A stretch of DNA of 64,000 bases. Source: Actinomycetota bacterium (GTDB taxonomy: Bacteria > Actinomycetota > Acidimicrobiia > Acidimicrobiales > Ilumatobacteraceae). Made by a program: the position numbers and the translations under genes. This document shows, one piece after another, positions 25,359-34,092 of the stretch. The notes beneath the pieces were generated by a model that worked only from the letters and a program-made list of their open reading frames with translations, made no database searches and was not told where the DNA came from. Position 1 is the first letter of the stretch; every line of letters begins with the position of its first letter. The stretch lies in contig VFYV01000001.1 of assembly GCA_016871395.1 (NCBI GenBank), positions 62,001 through 126,000 of the forward strand, written 5' to 3'.

Positions 25359-26597
25359 TCACAGACGACCGAGAGCCGTCAACGCCCGCACCAAAAAATC
25401 GGGATCGAGTGCACCGCACAGCTCTCGCGCCGAATGCATCGACAGTTGAGCGACACCGACGTCGACGGTCGGTATTCCGAGCCTGGTCGAGGTGATCGGA
25501 CCGATGGTCGATCCGCAGGGCATGGTGTTCTTGCTGACGAACCATTGGTACGGGACCTCGGCCATCGTGCAGGCCCGTTCGAACAGTGCGGCCGTCTCGG
25601 CCGTGGTTGCGTAGCGCTGATTGGCATTCGACTTGATGACCGGCCCTCCGTTGGCGATCGGGCGATGCCCGGGCTCGTGTCGTTCGGGGTAGTTCGGGTG
25701 AACGCTGTGTGCATTGTCGGCCGAGACGCAGAGCGATCTCGCGCAACGGTCTCGCAAAGAGCCGTCCGTGGCGCCGTGCAGGGCGTGCAAGAGTCGATCG
25801 AGTTGGGGGCCGGCGGCGCCATGAGTCGACTCGCTGCCGACCTCTTCATGGTCGAAGAGCGCGATGACGAAGGTGTTCTCCGCGGTGCCAGAATCAGCGA
25901 CGTCGCAAATGGCCCGAACCGCGGCCCAGCAGGAGACCTGATTGTCGAGACGTCCCGACGCGAGCAGGGTTCCGTTGGCCAACAGTCGCGCCGGTGTCGT
26001 GTCGTACATGACCAGGTCGTGCGTGGAGACCGAGGTCGGACTGACCCCCGCTTTGTCGGCCAGGAATCGCAAGAACTCCCCGGGTGACGGTGCTCCGAGG
26101 CCCCAGACGGGGGCGAGATGTATCTGACGATCCAAGATGAGACCCCGCTCGTTCACCTCACGGTCGAGGTGCACGGCCAATTGGGGAATTCGAGCCACCG
26201 GATCCGCCGTGTCGACGAGCACCGAGCGCCCATCGTTCAGGACCAGTCGACCCGCGACCGCCAAATCGCGATCGAGCCACGAATTATTGAGAATTCCGCC
26301 GTATACCTCGACGGCGATCTGCTTCCAGCCGTGCGAACCGGTATCGGGGTGGGGCTTGATCCGTAGCGTCGGGCTGTCGGTGTGGGCTCCGACGATGCGG
26401 AATGGACCACCCGAGCCGCACCAGGCCAGGAGAAGCCCGGCCGACCGCACGAACCCTCGGAACGGGAGATGTGTCCCCCAAGAGTCGAAGCCCACCTCTT
26501 CGAAGCCCACCGCGGACAGGCGATTCGCCGAGAACGCGGTGGTGTGCGCGGGGGAGACGCAGTGATCGAGATGGGTGATCAGGTCGTCGACGGCCAT
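25359..26597 (-). CDS. M18 family aminopeptidase
   Basis: Zinc-dependent aminopeptidase of 412 residues, M18 (aspartyl aminopeptidase) family. Metal and catalytic blocks are visible: GAHTDSPTL (about residues 70-78), SGRLDNQVS, FDHEEVGSES (about 257-266), SADNAHSVHPNYPERH, and MPCGSTIGPITSTRLG near 358. It removes N-terminal acidic residues in characterised members; cytoplasmic. All metal ligands of the family appear present. The promoter is a near match to the leaderless type (TAGAAC, 7 bases, ATG). Confidence 0.92.
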   Translation of the reverse strand: MAVDDLITHLDHCVSPAHTTAFSANRLSAVGFEEVGFDSWGTHLPFRGFVRSAGLLLAWCGSGGPFRIVGAHTDSPTLRIKPHPDTGSHGWKQIAVEVYGGILNNSWLDRDLAVAGRLVLNDGRSVLVDTADPVARIPQLAVHLDREVNERGLILDRQIHLAPVWGLGAPSPGEFLRFLADKAGVSPTSVSTHDLVMYDTTPARLLANGTLLASGRLDNQVSCWAAVRAICDVADSGTAENTFVIALFDHEEVGSESTHGAAGPQLDRLLHALHGATDGSLRDRCARSLCVSADNAHSVHPNYPERHEPGHRPIANGGPVIKSNANQRYATTAETAALFERACTMAEVPYQWFVSKNTMPCGSTIGPITSTRLGIPTVDVGVAQLSMHSARELCGALDPDFLVRALTALGRL

Positions 26598-26616
26598 GTC
26601 GATCGTTCTACCGGAT

Positions 26617-27243
26617 TCAACGCTGGAACAGACCGATCGGAAGACCGGAGCCCCGCAAATGCGAGGTTTCGTTGAGAGTCACGATGCTCCGCTCACCGCT
26701 GCGGGCGGCGGCGAAACGGTGAAGGCTCGTGTAATTCGGATAAAAGAACGATTGTTGTGCAGTCAGCGGCAGTCCGAGGACATGGGCGGCATAGGCGTTG
26801 ATGACACCCCCGTGGCACACGACGACCACTTTTTGCGACGGGTGCTGCTCGATCAACCTCTCCACCGAGGCCACGACCCGAGACCCGAAATCCTCTTCAT
26901 CTTCAGGCACCAAAGGCCACCGACCATTCAACATTTCCTGCCAACGAGGGTCGTTGGTCGCCTTCAACTCCTCGATGGGCACGTACTCGTTGCTGTGACG
27001 GTCGAACTCGGCAACCCCGTCGACTTCGACCGCGGTGAGTCCCGTCACCAGGGTCAGGGCGTCGGCGGTTTGTTTGGCCCGACGTAGTGGGCTGGTGTAC
27101 AGCGCATCGATTCCCTCCTCTCCCAGATAGAGGGCCATGAGCCGGGCCTGGCTGACTCCGGAGGACGACAACTCGGGATCGGCGGCTCCGGATTCGACCT
27201 CGCGCCGAACCGGAATGGCGTGACGCACGAGGATCATCTCCAT
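26617..27243 (-). CDS. Histidine phosphatase family protein, second
   Basis: Phosphatase of the phospho-His superfamily, 208 residues. MILVRHAIPVRR (His near residue 8), LSSSGVSQARLMA, TSPLRRAKQTADAL and the second catalytic His in VCHGGVINAYAAHVLG (about 141-156) are clear. The substrate is unknown. Its start overlaps the promoter region of the divergent hydrolase gene, with only 20 bases between the two start codons. Confidence 0.88.
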   Translation of the reverse strand: MEMILVRHAIPVRREVESGAADPELSSSGVSQARLMALYLGEEGIDALYTSPLRRAKQTADALTLVTGLTAVEVDGVAEFDRHSNEYVPIEELKATNDPRWQEMLNGRWPLVPEDEEDFGSRVVASVERLIEQHPSQKVVVVCHGGVINAYAAHVLGLPLTAQQSFFYPNYTSLHRFAAARSGERSIVTLNETSHLRGSGLPIGLFQR

Positions 27244-27266
27244 GACCGACTAGATAATCAGGTGTG
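27241..27266. promoter_or_regulatory. Overlapping divergent promoters
   Basis: The bases TAGATAAT at 27251-27258 serve both directions: TATCTA plus 7 bases before the minus-strand ATG (27243), and GATAAT plus 5 bases before the plus-strand GTG (27264). The two -10 elements share bases, so the promoters should exclude one another. Confidence 0.45.
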
Positions 27267-28076
27267 ACCACCGAGCCCACAGTCCGACGAGACTCCGGTT
27301 TGCACGTCTCCCGTCACGAGGGTGGTCCTCATCGGTTCGTTCTGGTGCACGGCTCGATGGACCGCGAGGGTGGCTTCGCCCGACTCGTGAAGCATCTTCG
27401 ACCACACGGCGAGGTCGTCACCTATGATCGTCAGGGTTACGCGCGGTCACTTCGGGCCCCCGGAGATCGAAGCCTTGCGGCGCACATGGAGGATCTCCGA
27501 ATCGTCATCGGAGCCGTCCCGAGCGTGGTCGTGGGCCACAGTCTGGGCGGGTCGATCGCTCTCGGTCTTGCGGCGACACGACCCGAGTTGTTCCGCGGAC
27601 TCGTCGTCTACGAGTCCCCGATGAGTTGGGAGCCATGGTGGTCCACAGGCGGTGGTGGTTCGCTGGCGGCCGGGGCCGCGACTCCCGAGGACGCGGCCGA
27701 GGCCTTCATGCGACACATGGTCGGTCGGGAGCGATGGGATCGTTTGCCCCGTCGCACCAAAGATTCGCGGCGAGCCGAGGGTGTCGCATTACGAGCGGAG
27801 TCGATCTCTTTGCGGCTCGGACCGCCGTGGAAGCGGGCGCACCTCGACTGTCCGGTGATGTCGGGTTGTGGCGCCGAATCCCGCAACGATTTTCTTCGAT
27901 CGGCCCGCATCGTCTCGGAGTTGTCCGACGACGGACGTCTGGTGGTGATGCCCGGAGCCCATCACAATGCTCATTCGTCGAGCCCCGAGCGCTTCTTCGA
28001 GCGATTGGTTCTTCCCCTGATCCGACGCCTCGAAACGGGTTCATGGGAGGTGCCCGCCGCGCGTGAGTCCGATTAG
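27264..28076 (+). CDS. Alpha/beta hydrolase, second
   Basis: Alpha/beta-hydrolase of 270 residues. The HGSMDREGGFARL block (about residues 29-41) follows the first strand, DRQGYARS lies near 55, the nucleophile elbow is GHSLGGS (Ser near residue 94), and PGAHHNAHSS supplies the catalytic His. It resembles esterase or peroxidase-type hydrolases, but the substrate is unknown. The start is GTG. Its stop overlaps the convergent small membrane protein gene by 4 bases. Confidence 0.82.
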   Translation: MTTEPTVRRDSGLHVSRHEGGPHRFVLVHGSMDREGGFARLVKHLRPHGEVVTYDRQGYARSLRAPGDRSLAAHMEDLRIVIGAVPSVVVGHSLGGSIALGLAATRPELFRGLVVYESPMSWEPWWSTGGGGSLAAGAATPEDAAEAFMRHMVGRERWDRLPRRTKDSRRAEGVALRAESISLRLGPPWKRAHLDCPVMSGCGAESRNDFLRSARIVSELSDDGRLVVMPGAHHNAHSSSPERFFERLVLPLIRRLETGSWEVPAARESD

Positions 28077-28351
28077 GGGGACAGGGAGACGTCCTGGCCG
28101 AAAAAGGTGCAGGTGATCTCGGTGTCGACGACAGCGTCACCAGAGCGCGCGTCGTCGTAACACTCGGAGATTTCCTGCCGCTGAGAGTAGACGGCGACCG
28201 CCAACACCACGGCGATCACCATGATGACGGTTCGAACCATCGCCTTGGCCACGAATTTCATCAGGAGTAGACCGATGACGATCGGAGCGACGACTCCCGC
28301 CAGGGAAATGTTCTTCAACTGGTCGACGGACAGGGCGAACAACGCACGCAC
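28073..28351 (-). CDS. Small hypothetical membrane protein
   Basis: Not recognised. It has 92 residues, with hydrophobic segments at about 17-33 (AGVVAPIVIGLLLMKFV) and 38-55 (MVRTVIMVIAVVLAVAVY) and a polar C-terminal tail with two Cys (SECYDD and ITCTFF) that could form a disulfide outside the membrane. The GTG start is supported by TAGCCT plus 7 bases upstream. Confidence 0.65.
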   Translation of the reverse strand: MRALFALSVDQLKNISLAGVVAPIVIGLLLMKFVAKAMVRTVIMVIAVVLAVAVYSQRQEISECYDDARSGDAVVDTEITCTFFGQDVSLSP

Positions 28352-28364
28352 AAGGTGCAGGCTA
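28349..28364 (-). promoter_or_regulatory. Leaderless promoter: TAGCCT, 7 bases, GTG
   Basis: On the minus strand TAGCCT (28359-28364) and 7 bases precede the GTG at 28351. Confidence 0.55.
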
Positions 28365-28405
28365 CGGAAAAACGGGGCGTGTCAGCGGACAATTCCCGTG
28401 CGCCG

Positions 28406-28421
28406 TAAGATTTTCTCCATG
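28406..28421 (+). promoter_or_regulatory. Leaderless promoter: TAAGAT, 7 bases, ATG
   Basis: TAAGAT at 28406-28411, 7 bases, then the ATG at 28419 of the DUF3151 gene. Confidence 0.6.
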
Positions 28422-28859
28422 TCGCAGAACCCCATCAACCTTTCCCCCCAAGGACCCCCCTCGGTCACGTTGCCCGAGGTCGACGCGGCCGTGCGTGCCG
28501 AGTTGATGAGGGCAATGGAGGCCGACGGGTCGCAGAGGCGACGACTGGTCGCCGATGTCGTGGCTCGGCACCCCCGTTGGATCGACGCATGGGTGGCCTT
28601 GGGTGATGAGGGTCGCGATGACATCGAACGGTATGCGTGTTACCGAGTCGCGTATCACCGGGGGCTCGACCTCCTGCGTCAGAACGGTTGGCGTGGTTCG
28701 GGGTACGTGCGCTGGAGCCATGAACCCAATCGCGGCTTTCTACGGGCCCTGAGTCGCCTCGGCTCGATGGCCGATGCGATCGGAGAACTCGACGAGGCCG
28801 AGCGTTGCCGGCTCTTCGTTCTCCAACTCGAGCCGGGTGGTGTTCCGGTCGAGGTTTGA
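28419..28859 (+). CDS. DUF3151 family protein
   Basis: Actinobacterial protein of 146 residues. The block ERYACYRVAYHRGLDLLRQN (about residues 72-91), then GWRGSGYVRWSHEPNRGFLRAL, matches the DUF3151 family as I know it. It is soluble, mostly helical and of unknown function. Family members are conserved single-copy genes in actinobacteria, which fits the housekeeping surroundings. The leaderless promoter fixes the start at 28419. Confidence 0.8.
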   Translation: MSQNPINLSPQGPPSVTLPEVDAAVRAELMRAMEADGSQRRRLVADVVARHPRWIDAWVALGDEGRDDIERYACYRVAYHRGLDLLRQNGWRGSGYVRWSHEPNRGFLRALSRLGSMADAIGELDEAERCRLFVLQLEPGGVPVEV

Positions 28860-28863
28860 CCCG

Positions 28864-29418
28864 ATGACGTCCACGTCGGCGGTGATCCTCGTCGGAGGAG
28901 CCTCTTCGCGAATGGGGCGGGACAAAGCCCTGATGGAGATCGACGAACAGCCGGCAGCGACACGGATGGCGCGTTTACTCGGCGATTCGGGTTTCCTGAG
29001 CGTCAGGTTGGTCGGAGGTTCTGGGGATCGCTTCCACGGTGTTCCCTGTGAGCACGTACCGGATCTCGTGGTGGGCCGCGGTCCGCTCGAAGGGATCAGG
29101 ACGACTTTGAAGACGGCCGAGGAGGAGTGGACCCTGGTCCTCGCGGTCGATCTGATCGCCGTCGATCGCGTCGCGATCGCGCGCATGCGTGAGGCGTTGG
29201 CGGACCATCCCTTCGACGACGTGATCCTCGCGACGTGTTCCGAGGGCCCACAGCCGTTGTTCGCATGGTGGCGACGTTCCTCGATCCAGACGATCGATCG
29301 AGAGCTGATGTTGGAGAGACGCTCCCTTCGCAACATGACGAGTTTGCTCCGGGTGGCCAGTGTCGAATTCCCATCCGAGGTGCTGCGCAACGTCAACCGC
29401 CCCGAGGACCTCGGTTAG
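28864..29418 (+). CDS. mobA: Molybdenum cofactor guanylyltransferase-like protein
   Basis: Nucleotidyltransferase of 184 residues resembling MobA, which adds GMP to molybdopterin. AVILVGGASSRMGRDKALM (about residues 6-24) is the nucleotide-binding signature, VVGRGPLEGI lies near 62, LAVDLIAVD stands in the place of the usual metal-binding LACDMP-type block, and RNVNRPEDL is the family C-terminal motif. No other molybdenum cofactor gene is in the window. The TAG stop forms part of the -10 element of the next gene. Confidence 0.82.
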   Translation: MTSTSAVILVGGASSRMGRDKALMEIDEQPAATRMARLLGDSGFLSVRLVGGSGDRFHGVPCEHVPDLVVGRGPLEGIRTTLKTAEEEWTLVLAVDLIAVDRVAIARMREALADHPFDDVILATCSEGPQPLFAWWRRSSIQTIDRELMLERRSLRNMTSLLRVASVEFPSEVLRNVNRPEDLG

Positions 29419-29430
29419 CCTGACGGAGTG
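29416..29430 (+). promoter_or_regulatory. Leaderless promoter overlapping the mobA stop codon
   Basis: TAGCCT at 29416-29421, whose first three bases are the mobA stop, then 6 bases and the GTG at 29428. Confidence 0.55.
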
Positions 29431-29766
29431 ACTGATGCGGCTTTCGGGGAGATCGATGTCGACGAGTTGGAGGTCCGACTCTCGGCCGGGGTGTTCTTGG
29501 TCGACGTTCGTGAGTCGGATGAGTACGCGGCCGGTCATGTGCGTGGGGCCATCTCGGTTCCGCTCTCCGAACTCGCCCAGCGGGTCGACGAATGCCGCGA
29601 TCCACGGGGTGGCAGCACGTTGCTGATCTGCCAAGTCGGTGGTCGGAGCGCCAGAGCGTGTGGCCACCTTGCCGGCCTGGGGCTCGACGTGGCAAATGTG
29701 GCCGGGGGAACGTCGGCCTGGATCATGAGTGGTCGTGACGTCATCGAGGGATCGTCACCACGGTGA
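29428..29766 (+). CDS. Single-domain rhodanese-like protein
   Basis: Rhodanese (sulfurtransferase) domain of 112 residues. FLVDVRESDEYAAGHVRGAI (about residues 23-42) is the conserved first block, and the active loop CQVGGRSA (about 68-75) has the catalytic Cys with a six-residue sulfurtransferase-type loop. It lies between mobA and an RNase D gene and overlaps the latter by 4 bases (GTGA). A role in sulfur transfer for cofactor or tRNA thiolation is possible but not shown. Confidence 0.88.
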   Translation: MTDAAFGEIDVDELEVRLSAGVFLVDVRESDEYAAGHVRGAISVPLSELAQRVDECRDPRGGSTLLICQVGGRSARACGHLAGLGLDVANVAGGTSAWIMSGRDVIEGSSPR

Positions 29767-30929
29767 CTTTCCTCCTCGTCGACTCCGGAGAAAAGTTGAA
29801 CGATCTGCTCGACGTTCTCGTCTCCGAGCCCCGAATCGCCCTCGACACCGAGTTTCATCGCGAGCGTACGTATTTCCCGCGACTGGCCCTGGTTCAGGTG
29901 GCGTGGTCCGGTGGTGTCGCCATCATCGATCCTTTGGCCGTCGACATCGCGCCGATAACGAAAGTTTTTGGTGATGGAAGCCTGATCGTTCTCCACGCGG
30001 CACAACAGGACTTGGACGTTCTGACCCACGCCGTCGAAATGATTCCACGTCGCATTTTCGACACCCAGATCGCCGCCGGATTCCTGGGATTTTCGACTCC
30101 GTCGCTGGCGTCGCTCGTCAATGCCGAATTGAGGGTCGCCCTTCCGAAGGGGGATCGGTTGACGGACTGGTTGCGACGCCCCCTCACCGCGGGCCAACTG
30201 TCGTACGCGGCGTCCGATGTCGAACACCTCCTCGAGTTACACGATCGGTTTCGACATGAACTCGAAGTTCGTGGCCGTCTCTCGTGGGCTGAGGAAGCCT
30301 GCGAGGATTTACGAACCCGCCCTGCGGGTCCGGCGGATCCCGCCGATGCCTGGTTGAGACAGAAGGACCTGCGCGGGCTGAAGCCACGGACTCGGGGAAT
30401 CTTGGCGTCCCTGGCCGAGTGGCGCGAGAGACGGGCCATGGCCAGCGACATTCCGCCCCGACTGGTTCTGCCCGATTTGGCGCTGCACGGTGTCGCGCAG
30501 CGCGACCCCTCGTCGATTGCCGAACTCGCTCAGGCGCGCGGGGTCGATGAACGGCACACTCGAGGGCCGATCGGGTCCGAAATCCTCGAAGCGGTCGCAC
30601 GAGGCCGAGAGCGTCGTGCCGATCTCCCGACCTTCGAAGGTGAGGACTTGGATCGGAGCCTTCGACCGGCGATCACGTTGGTATCGGCCTGGATCAGTGA
30701 GGTTGCGCGGACCCACGATGTGGACACCGCCTTGTTGGCCACGCGACACGACATCGTCGCCCTCCTGCGACGCGACGTGGGTGCTCGTTTGTCGGGAGGC
30801 TGGCGTCGGGACCTGGTCGGAGCACAGATCGAGGACCTGTTGGCGGGCCGTTCGGGTCTGTCGTTCGACGGCCGAGGGGGATTGAGGCTCACGTCGGTGT
30901 CCCCCGAGGGGTTCTCCGCCGAGACCTGA
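29763..30929 (+). CDS. rnd: Ribonuclease D-like 3'-5' exonuclease with HRDC domain
   Basis: DEDD-type exonuclease of 388 residues. ALDTEFHRERTYFPRLALVQ (about residues 26-45) is Exo I with the Asp and Glu ligands, AAQQDLDVL is Exo II, and LSYAASDVEHLL (about 142-153) is Exo III with the DEDDy Tyr. An HRDC-like helical segment (about 200-280) follows, and the C-terminal half is long. The role is tRNA or other RNA 3' trimming. The GTG start overlaps the rhodanese stop. Confidence 0.88.
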   Translation: MTFLLVDSGEKLNDLLDVLVSEPRIALDTEFHRERTYFPRLALVQVAWSGGVAIIDPLAVDIAPITKVFGDGSLIVLHAAQQDLDVLTHAVEMIPRRIFDTQIAAGFLGFSTPSLASLVNAELRVALPKGDRLTDWLRRPLTAGQLSYAASDVEHLLELHDRFRHELEVRGRLSWAEEACEDLRTRPAGPADPADAWLRQKDLRGLKPRTRGILASLAEWRERRAMASDIPPRLVLPDLALHGVAQRDPSSIAELAQARGVDERHTRGPIGSEILEAVARGRERRADLPTFEGEDLDRSLRPAITLVSAWISEVARTHDVDTALLATRHDIVALLRRDVGARLSGGWRRDLVGAQIEDLLAGRSGLSFDGRGGLRLTSVSPEGFSAET

Positions 30930-31018
30930 ATCACACCGATCGGTCCACTGGGGCCGGTCGAATCGCACGAAACGGGTTTTTGTGGCGCAGATACCCCGTT
31001 GGCGACCGCTCGGCGAAC

Positions 31019-31024
31019 TACACT
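31019..31024 (+). promoter_or_regulatory. Candidate -10 upstream of the small acidic protein and typA
   Basis: TACACT, 92 bases before GTG 31116. The 186-base gap (30930-31115) also holds an AT-rich 7-base hairpin at 30966-30984 (CACGAAA, 5-base loop, TTTTGTG, one G-T pair); nothing else is evident. Confidence 0.3.
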
Positions 31025-31115
31025 TCGGGGCGCGAATGGTGGACGTCGTTCACCGTCGGGGCGTCACCCTGTTCGCACATCCACCCCAGTCCCCACACCA
31101 GTTCGGAGCCCTGCC

Positions 31116-31349
31116 GTGAAAAAGGGTCGTCATCGTCGTTTCGAAGAAGCGCGCAAACTGAAGCAAGCCGGTCCCAGCGCTTTCGACCTCGGACTCGGAG
31201 GGTCCGATCGGGGTCCGAAATCGCAAGACGACGAGTACGCGGCGTTGGCCGAGAAGTACGGCGTGGTGTTCGACGACGAGGATGAGGACGAGGATCCAGC
31301 TGACGAGGCCAGCGATACCGTCGAAAGTGACGATGCCGACGAGAAGTGA
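31116..31349 (+). CDS. Small basic-acidic hypothetical protein
   Basis: Not recognised. It has 77 residues: a basic start (VKKGRHRRFEEARKLKQ), a short middle (SAFDLGLGG), and a very acidic C-terminal half from residue 49 (FDDEDEDEDP onward, to DDADEK). It looks intrinsically disordered. Its TGA overlaps a possible upstream GTG of typA, so it is likely co-transcribed with that translation factor; a nucleic-acid or ribosome contact by the basic end is only a guess. Confidence 0.55.
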   Translation: MKKGRHRRFEEARKLKQAGPSAFDLGLGGSDRGPKSQDDEYAALAEKYGVVFDDEDEDEDPADEASDTVESDDADEK

Positions 31350-31369
31350 TTTCTCGTTTCAAGACTGGT

Positions 31370-33202
31370 ATGACGAACCCACTCCGAAATGTGGCCTTGG
31401 TCGCTCACGTCGACCACGGTAAGACCACCCTCGTCGATGCCCTGCTTCGAGCCACGGGTACGTTTGCCGCGCACCAACAGGTTGTGGATCGGGTCATGGA
31501 CTCCAACGATCAGGAGCGTGAGCGTGGCATCACGATCTTGGCCAAGGCGGCCTCCATCACGTGGAAAGACACCAAGATCAACTTGGTCGACACCCCCGGC
31601 CATGCCGACTTCGGGGGCGAGGTCGAGCGGGCCCTCACAATGGTCGACGGAATCCTTCTTCTGGTCGATGCAGCCGAGGGCCCGCTTCCTCAAACCCGTT
31701 ACGTGTTGCAGAAGGCTTTGGCCCGGGATCTTCCAGCCGTCGTCGTGATCAACAAGGTCGACCGAGGCGACGCCCGAGCCCAAGAAGTGCTCGACGAGGT
31801 GTACCAACTCTTCATCGATCTCGAGGCGGCTGACCATCACATCGAGTTCGAGGTGGTCTCAGCGGTGGCCCGCGAGGGTCGAGCCATGGTCGGGCTCGGA
31901 ATGCCGCCGGCCGACGCTGATTTGTCGCCCCTGCTCGACGCCATTCTTCGGTGTATTCCAGCCCCCGACGGAGACCCGAATGCTCCCTTGCAGGCTTTGG
32001 TGACGAACCTCGACGCCTCGGAATACTTGGGTCGTTTGGCCGTGGGTCGGATTTATCAGGGTGCACTGCGCAAGGGCGAAATGGTCGCGCTGTTGGAGGA
32101 GGAGTTTGTCGAGGGTCAGCCCCCGCTGAAAAGGCGTTTGGCGCAGTTGATGGCGTATTCCGGGGTGGGGCGCGTGGAGCAGGACGTGTTGTTCGCCGGC
32201 GATCTGTTCGTGGTGGCCGGGTTCCCCGAGGTGGAAATCGGTGACACCATCGCATCCATCGACAGTCCGATTCCCTTGCCTCGCCTGACGGTCGATGAGC
32301 CCGTGCTGCGGATGACCTTCGGCGTGAACACTTCGCCCTTCGCCGGTCGCGATGGGAAGTATCTCACCAGCCGACACTTGCTCGACCGTCTGCACAAAGA
32401 GGTGCTTGGCAACGTCTCCATAAAGTTGCACCCCACGGACTCGGCCGAGGTCATGGAGGTCGCCGGTCGCGGAGAGTTGCAATTGGCCGTCCTCATCGAA
32501 TCGATGCGGCGCGAGGGATTCGAACTCCAGGTCAGCCGCCCCGAGGTGATCACGAAGGAGGCCAACGGCAAGAAGTTCGAGCCCCTCGAGCGGGGTGTGT
32601 GCGATGTGCCCGACGAGCACGTCGGAGCGGTCACCCAAGCTCTGGCCCCCCGCAAGGGACGGGTGGTCGATCTGCGGCCGGGAGATCCCGGACGCTCGGT
32701 GGTCACCTTCGAATGTCCGAGTCGCGGACTGATCGGCTTCCGTTCACTGTTGTTGACCGTGACCCGCGGGACCGCGATGCTCCACCAACACCACGCGGGC
32801 TGGATGCCTTGGTGCGGTGATCTGCCTCACCGCACCGGTGGAGCCATGATTTCGGATCGCGAGGGCATGGTCACGGCCTACGCCCTGGACAATCTGCAGT
32901 TGCGCGGAACCCTTTTCGTCGATCCCGGCGACAAGACGTACGAGGGCATGGTGATCGGTGAGAGTTCCCGTGGTGATGAGATGGTCGTCAACGCCGTTCG
33001 CGCCAAGGAAAAGAACAACATCCGCACCCACAGCCATGACGACGGCGTGAAACTCGCCGCTCCGATCATCCACACCCTCGAGACGGCCATCGAATGGATC
33101 GCCGAGGATGAGTTGGTGGAGATCACCCCGAAGAGCATCCGCATTCGCAAGCGACACCTCGGACTCGAGGATCGACGTCGGGCTTACAAGAAAACCGGCT
33201 GA
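31370..33202 (+). CDS. typA: Ribosome-associated GTPase TypA/BipA
   Basis: Translational GTPase of 610 residues from ATG 31370 ([10 protein letters not shown], the usual family start; a GTG at 31346 would add 8 residues). G motifs: [10 protein letters not shown] (G1), DTPGHADFG (G3) and NKVDRGDAR (G4). EF-G-like domains III and V and the TypA-specific C-terminal domain follow ([10 protein letters not shown] and [16 protein letters not shown]). It binds the ribosome and supports assembly or translation under stress in characterised bacteria. Confidence 0.95.
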   Translation: MTNPLRNVALVAHVDHGKTTLVDALLRATGTFAAHQQVVDRVMDSNDQERERGITILAKAASITWKDTKINLVDTPGHADFGGEVERALTMVDGILLLVDAAEGPLPQTRYVLQKALARDLPAVVVINKVDRGDARAQEVLDEVYQLFIDLEAADHHIEFEVVSAVAREGRAMVGLGMPPADADLSPLLDAILRCIPAPDGDPNAPLQALVTNLDASEYLGRLAVGRIYQGALRKGEMVALLEEEFVEGQPPLKRRLAQLMAYSGVGRVEQDVLFAGDLFVVAGFPEVEIGDTIASIDSPIPLPRLTVDEPVLRMTFGVNTSPFAGRDGKYLTSRHLLDRLHKEVLGNVSIKLHPTDSAEVMEVAGRGELQLAVLIESMRREGFELQVSRPEVITKEANGKKFEPLERGVCDVPDEHVGAVTQALAPRKGRVVDLRPGDPGRSVVTFECPSRGLIGFRSLLLTVTRGTAMLHQHHAGWMPWCGDLPHRTGGAMISDREGMVTAYALDNLQLRGTLFVDPGDKTYEGMVIGESSRGDEMVVNAVRAKEKNNIRTHSHDDGVKLAAPIIHTLETAIEWIAEDELVEITPKSIRIRKRHLGLEDRRRAYKKTG

Positions 33203-33203
33203 G

Positions 33204-34019
33204 TCAACTTTTCTTTCGCTTCACCAGGACCGGGTGGGGTAACGGCTCGGAGACGGGGCGCTCGAGAACCTCGACCATCAAGTCGTAGACCGTACGACCG
33301 ACAGTTTCGATCATCTCGTCCTTGAGGTACTTGTACACCGGCTCACGGCCGACGAACGCGTCGGGGGTGTCGGTGCACCACCAATGAAGGTCGTCGCCGT
33401 TGTTCCCCCAGTCCCGTCGCTTCCATTCGCGGACGAAGGTCGTCACCCATCCGCTGGTGTCGGAGTGGTGCTCGAGTCGTATCGGTAACTGCCAGCAGAC
33501 GTTGGGCTTCCAGTCCAATGGACGCTCCCCGGATTCCATGGCGGCGATGTGAAAGGCACAACCCGCTCCACCCTCGAAACCCGGGCGATTCAGGAAAATG
33601 CAGGCCCCGTCGACACGGCGGGTCTTCGTGTCTCCGTCCTTGTGCTTTTTCAAGAAGCCCTTCTTCTTCGCTCTGGACTTCATCTGCCATTGCTCATCAG
33701 TCAGTCGAACGACGTGCTTCACCACGTTGGCGACGTCGGCCTCATCCACAAGGTGGGCACCATGGGAGCAACAGCCCTGGTTCAACTCGGGAGTCGGGCG
33801 CTCGTAGACCCCCTGACAACCCTCACCGAAAATGCATCTCCACGAACTACGCATGAACGTCGCATCGATCATCCACGTGCGTTGCTCGTCGGGATCCTCG
33901 AAGGCGATCATCTCGTGCAGGTCTTCGTGACGTCCTGACAGGCCGGCGATCCGAACTGGCTTGCGAGGCGCGGTGGAGATGCGGGCGGCATCGTGAGAGG
34001 GAAGCAGCGACTCGGTCAC
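33204..34019 (-). CDS. Cys-rich conserved hypothetical protein
   Basis: A soluble protein of 271 residues whose family I cannot name with certainty. It has eight Cys (about 62, 68, 83, 84, 140, 154, 175, 215) within GEGCQG, GCCSHGAHL, GACIFLN, GCAFH, NVCWQLP and WWCTDTP. The spacing suggests a metal or iron-sulfur site, somewhat like DUF3109/YkgJ-type proteins. It is separated from typA by 1 base on the opposite strand and divergent from alaS. The GTG start is supported by TAACCT plus 6 bases. Confidence 0.65.
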   Translation of the reverse strand: MTESLLPSHDAARISTAPRKPVRIAGLSGRHEDLHEMIAFEDPDEQRTWMIDATFMRSSWRCIFGEGCQGVYERPTPELNQGCCSHGAHLVDEADVANVVKHVVRLTDEQWQMKSRAKKKGFLKKHKDGDTKTRRVDGACIFLNRPGFEGGAGCAFHIAAMESGERPLDWKPNVCWQLPIRLEHHSDTSGWVTTFVREWKRRDWGNNGDDLHWWCTDTPDAFVGREPVYKYLKDEMIETVGRTVYDLMVEVLERPVSEPLPHPVLVKRKKS

Positions 34020-34031
34020 GCCGACAGGTTA
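34017..34031 (-). promoter_or_regulatory. Leaderless promoter: TAACCT, 6 bases, GTG
   Basis: On the minus strand TAACCT (34026-34031) and 6 bases precede the GTG at 34019 of the Cys-rich protein gene. Confidence 0.55.
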
Positions 34032-34077
34032 GGGCAACTCCGGCGAATAGCACACGTGAGCAGGAAAAACATCGGGC

Positions 34078-34083
34078 TAAGAT
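34078..34083 (+). promoter_or_regulatory. Candidate -10 for the alaS cluster
   Basis: TAAGAT, 9 bases before the alaS ATG, implying a leader of 0 to 3 bases. This is close to the leaderless pattern of neighbouring genes, with slightly wider spacing. Confidence 0.5.
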
Positions 34084-34092
34084 TCGGTTGTC

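Noticed and set aside
30966-30984. AT-rich hairpin after the RNase D gene as a terminator
   Set aside because: The stem has 7 pairs including one G-T, the loop is GC-rich and no U-tract follows the stem, so it is too weak to call.
31346-31369. GTG 31346 as the start of typA
   Set aside because: It overlaps the previous stop, but adds eight residues not typical of TypA; the family normally begins MTNPLRN-like, at ATG 31370.
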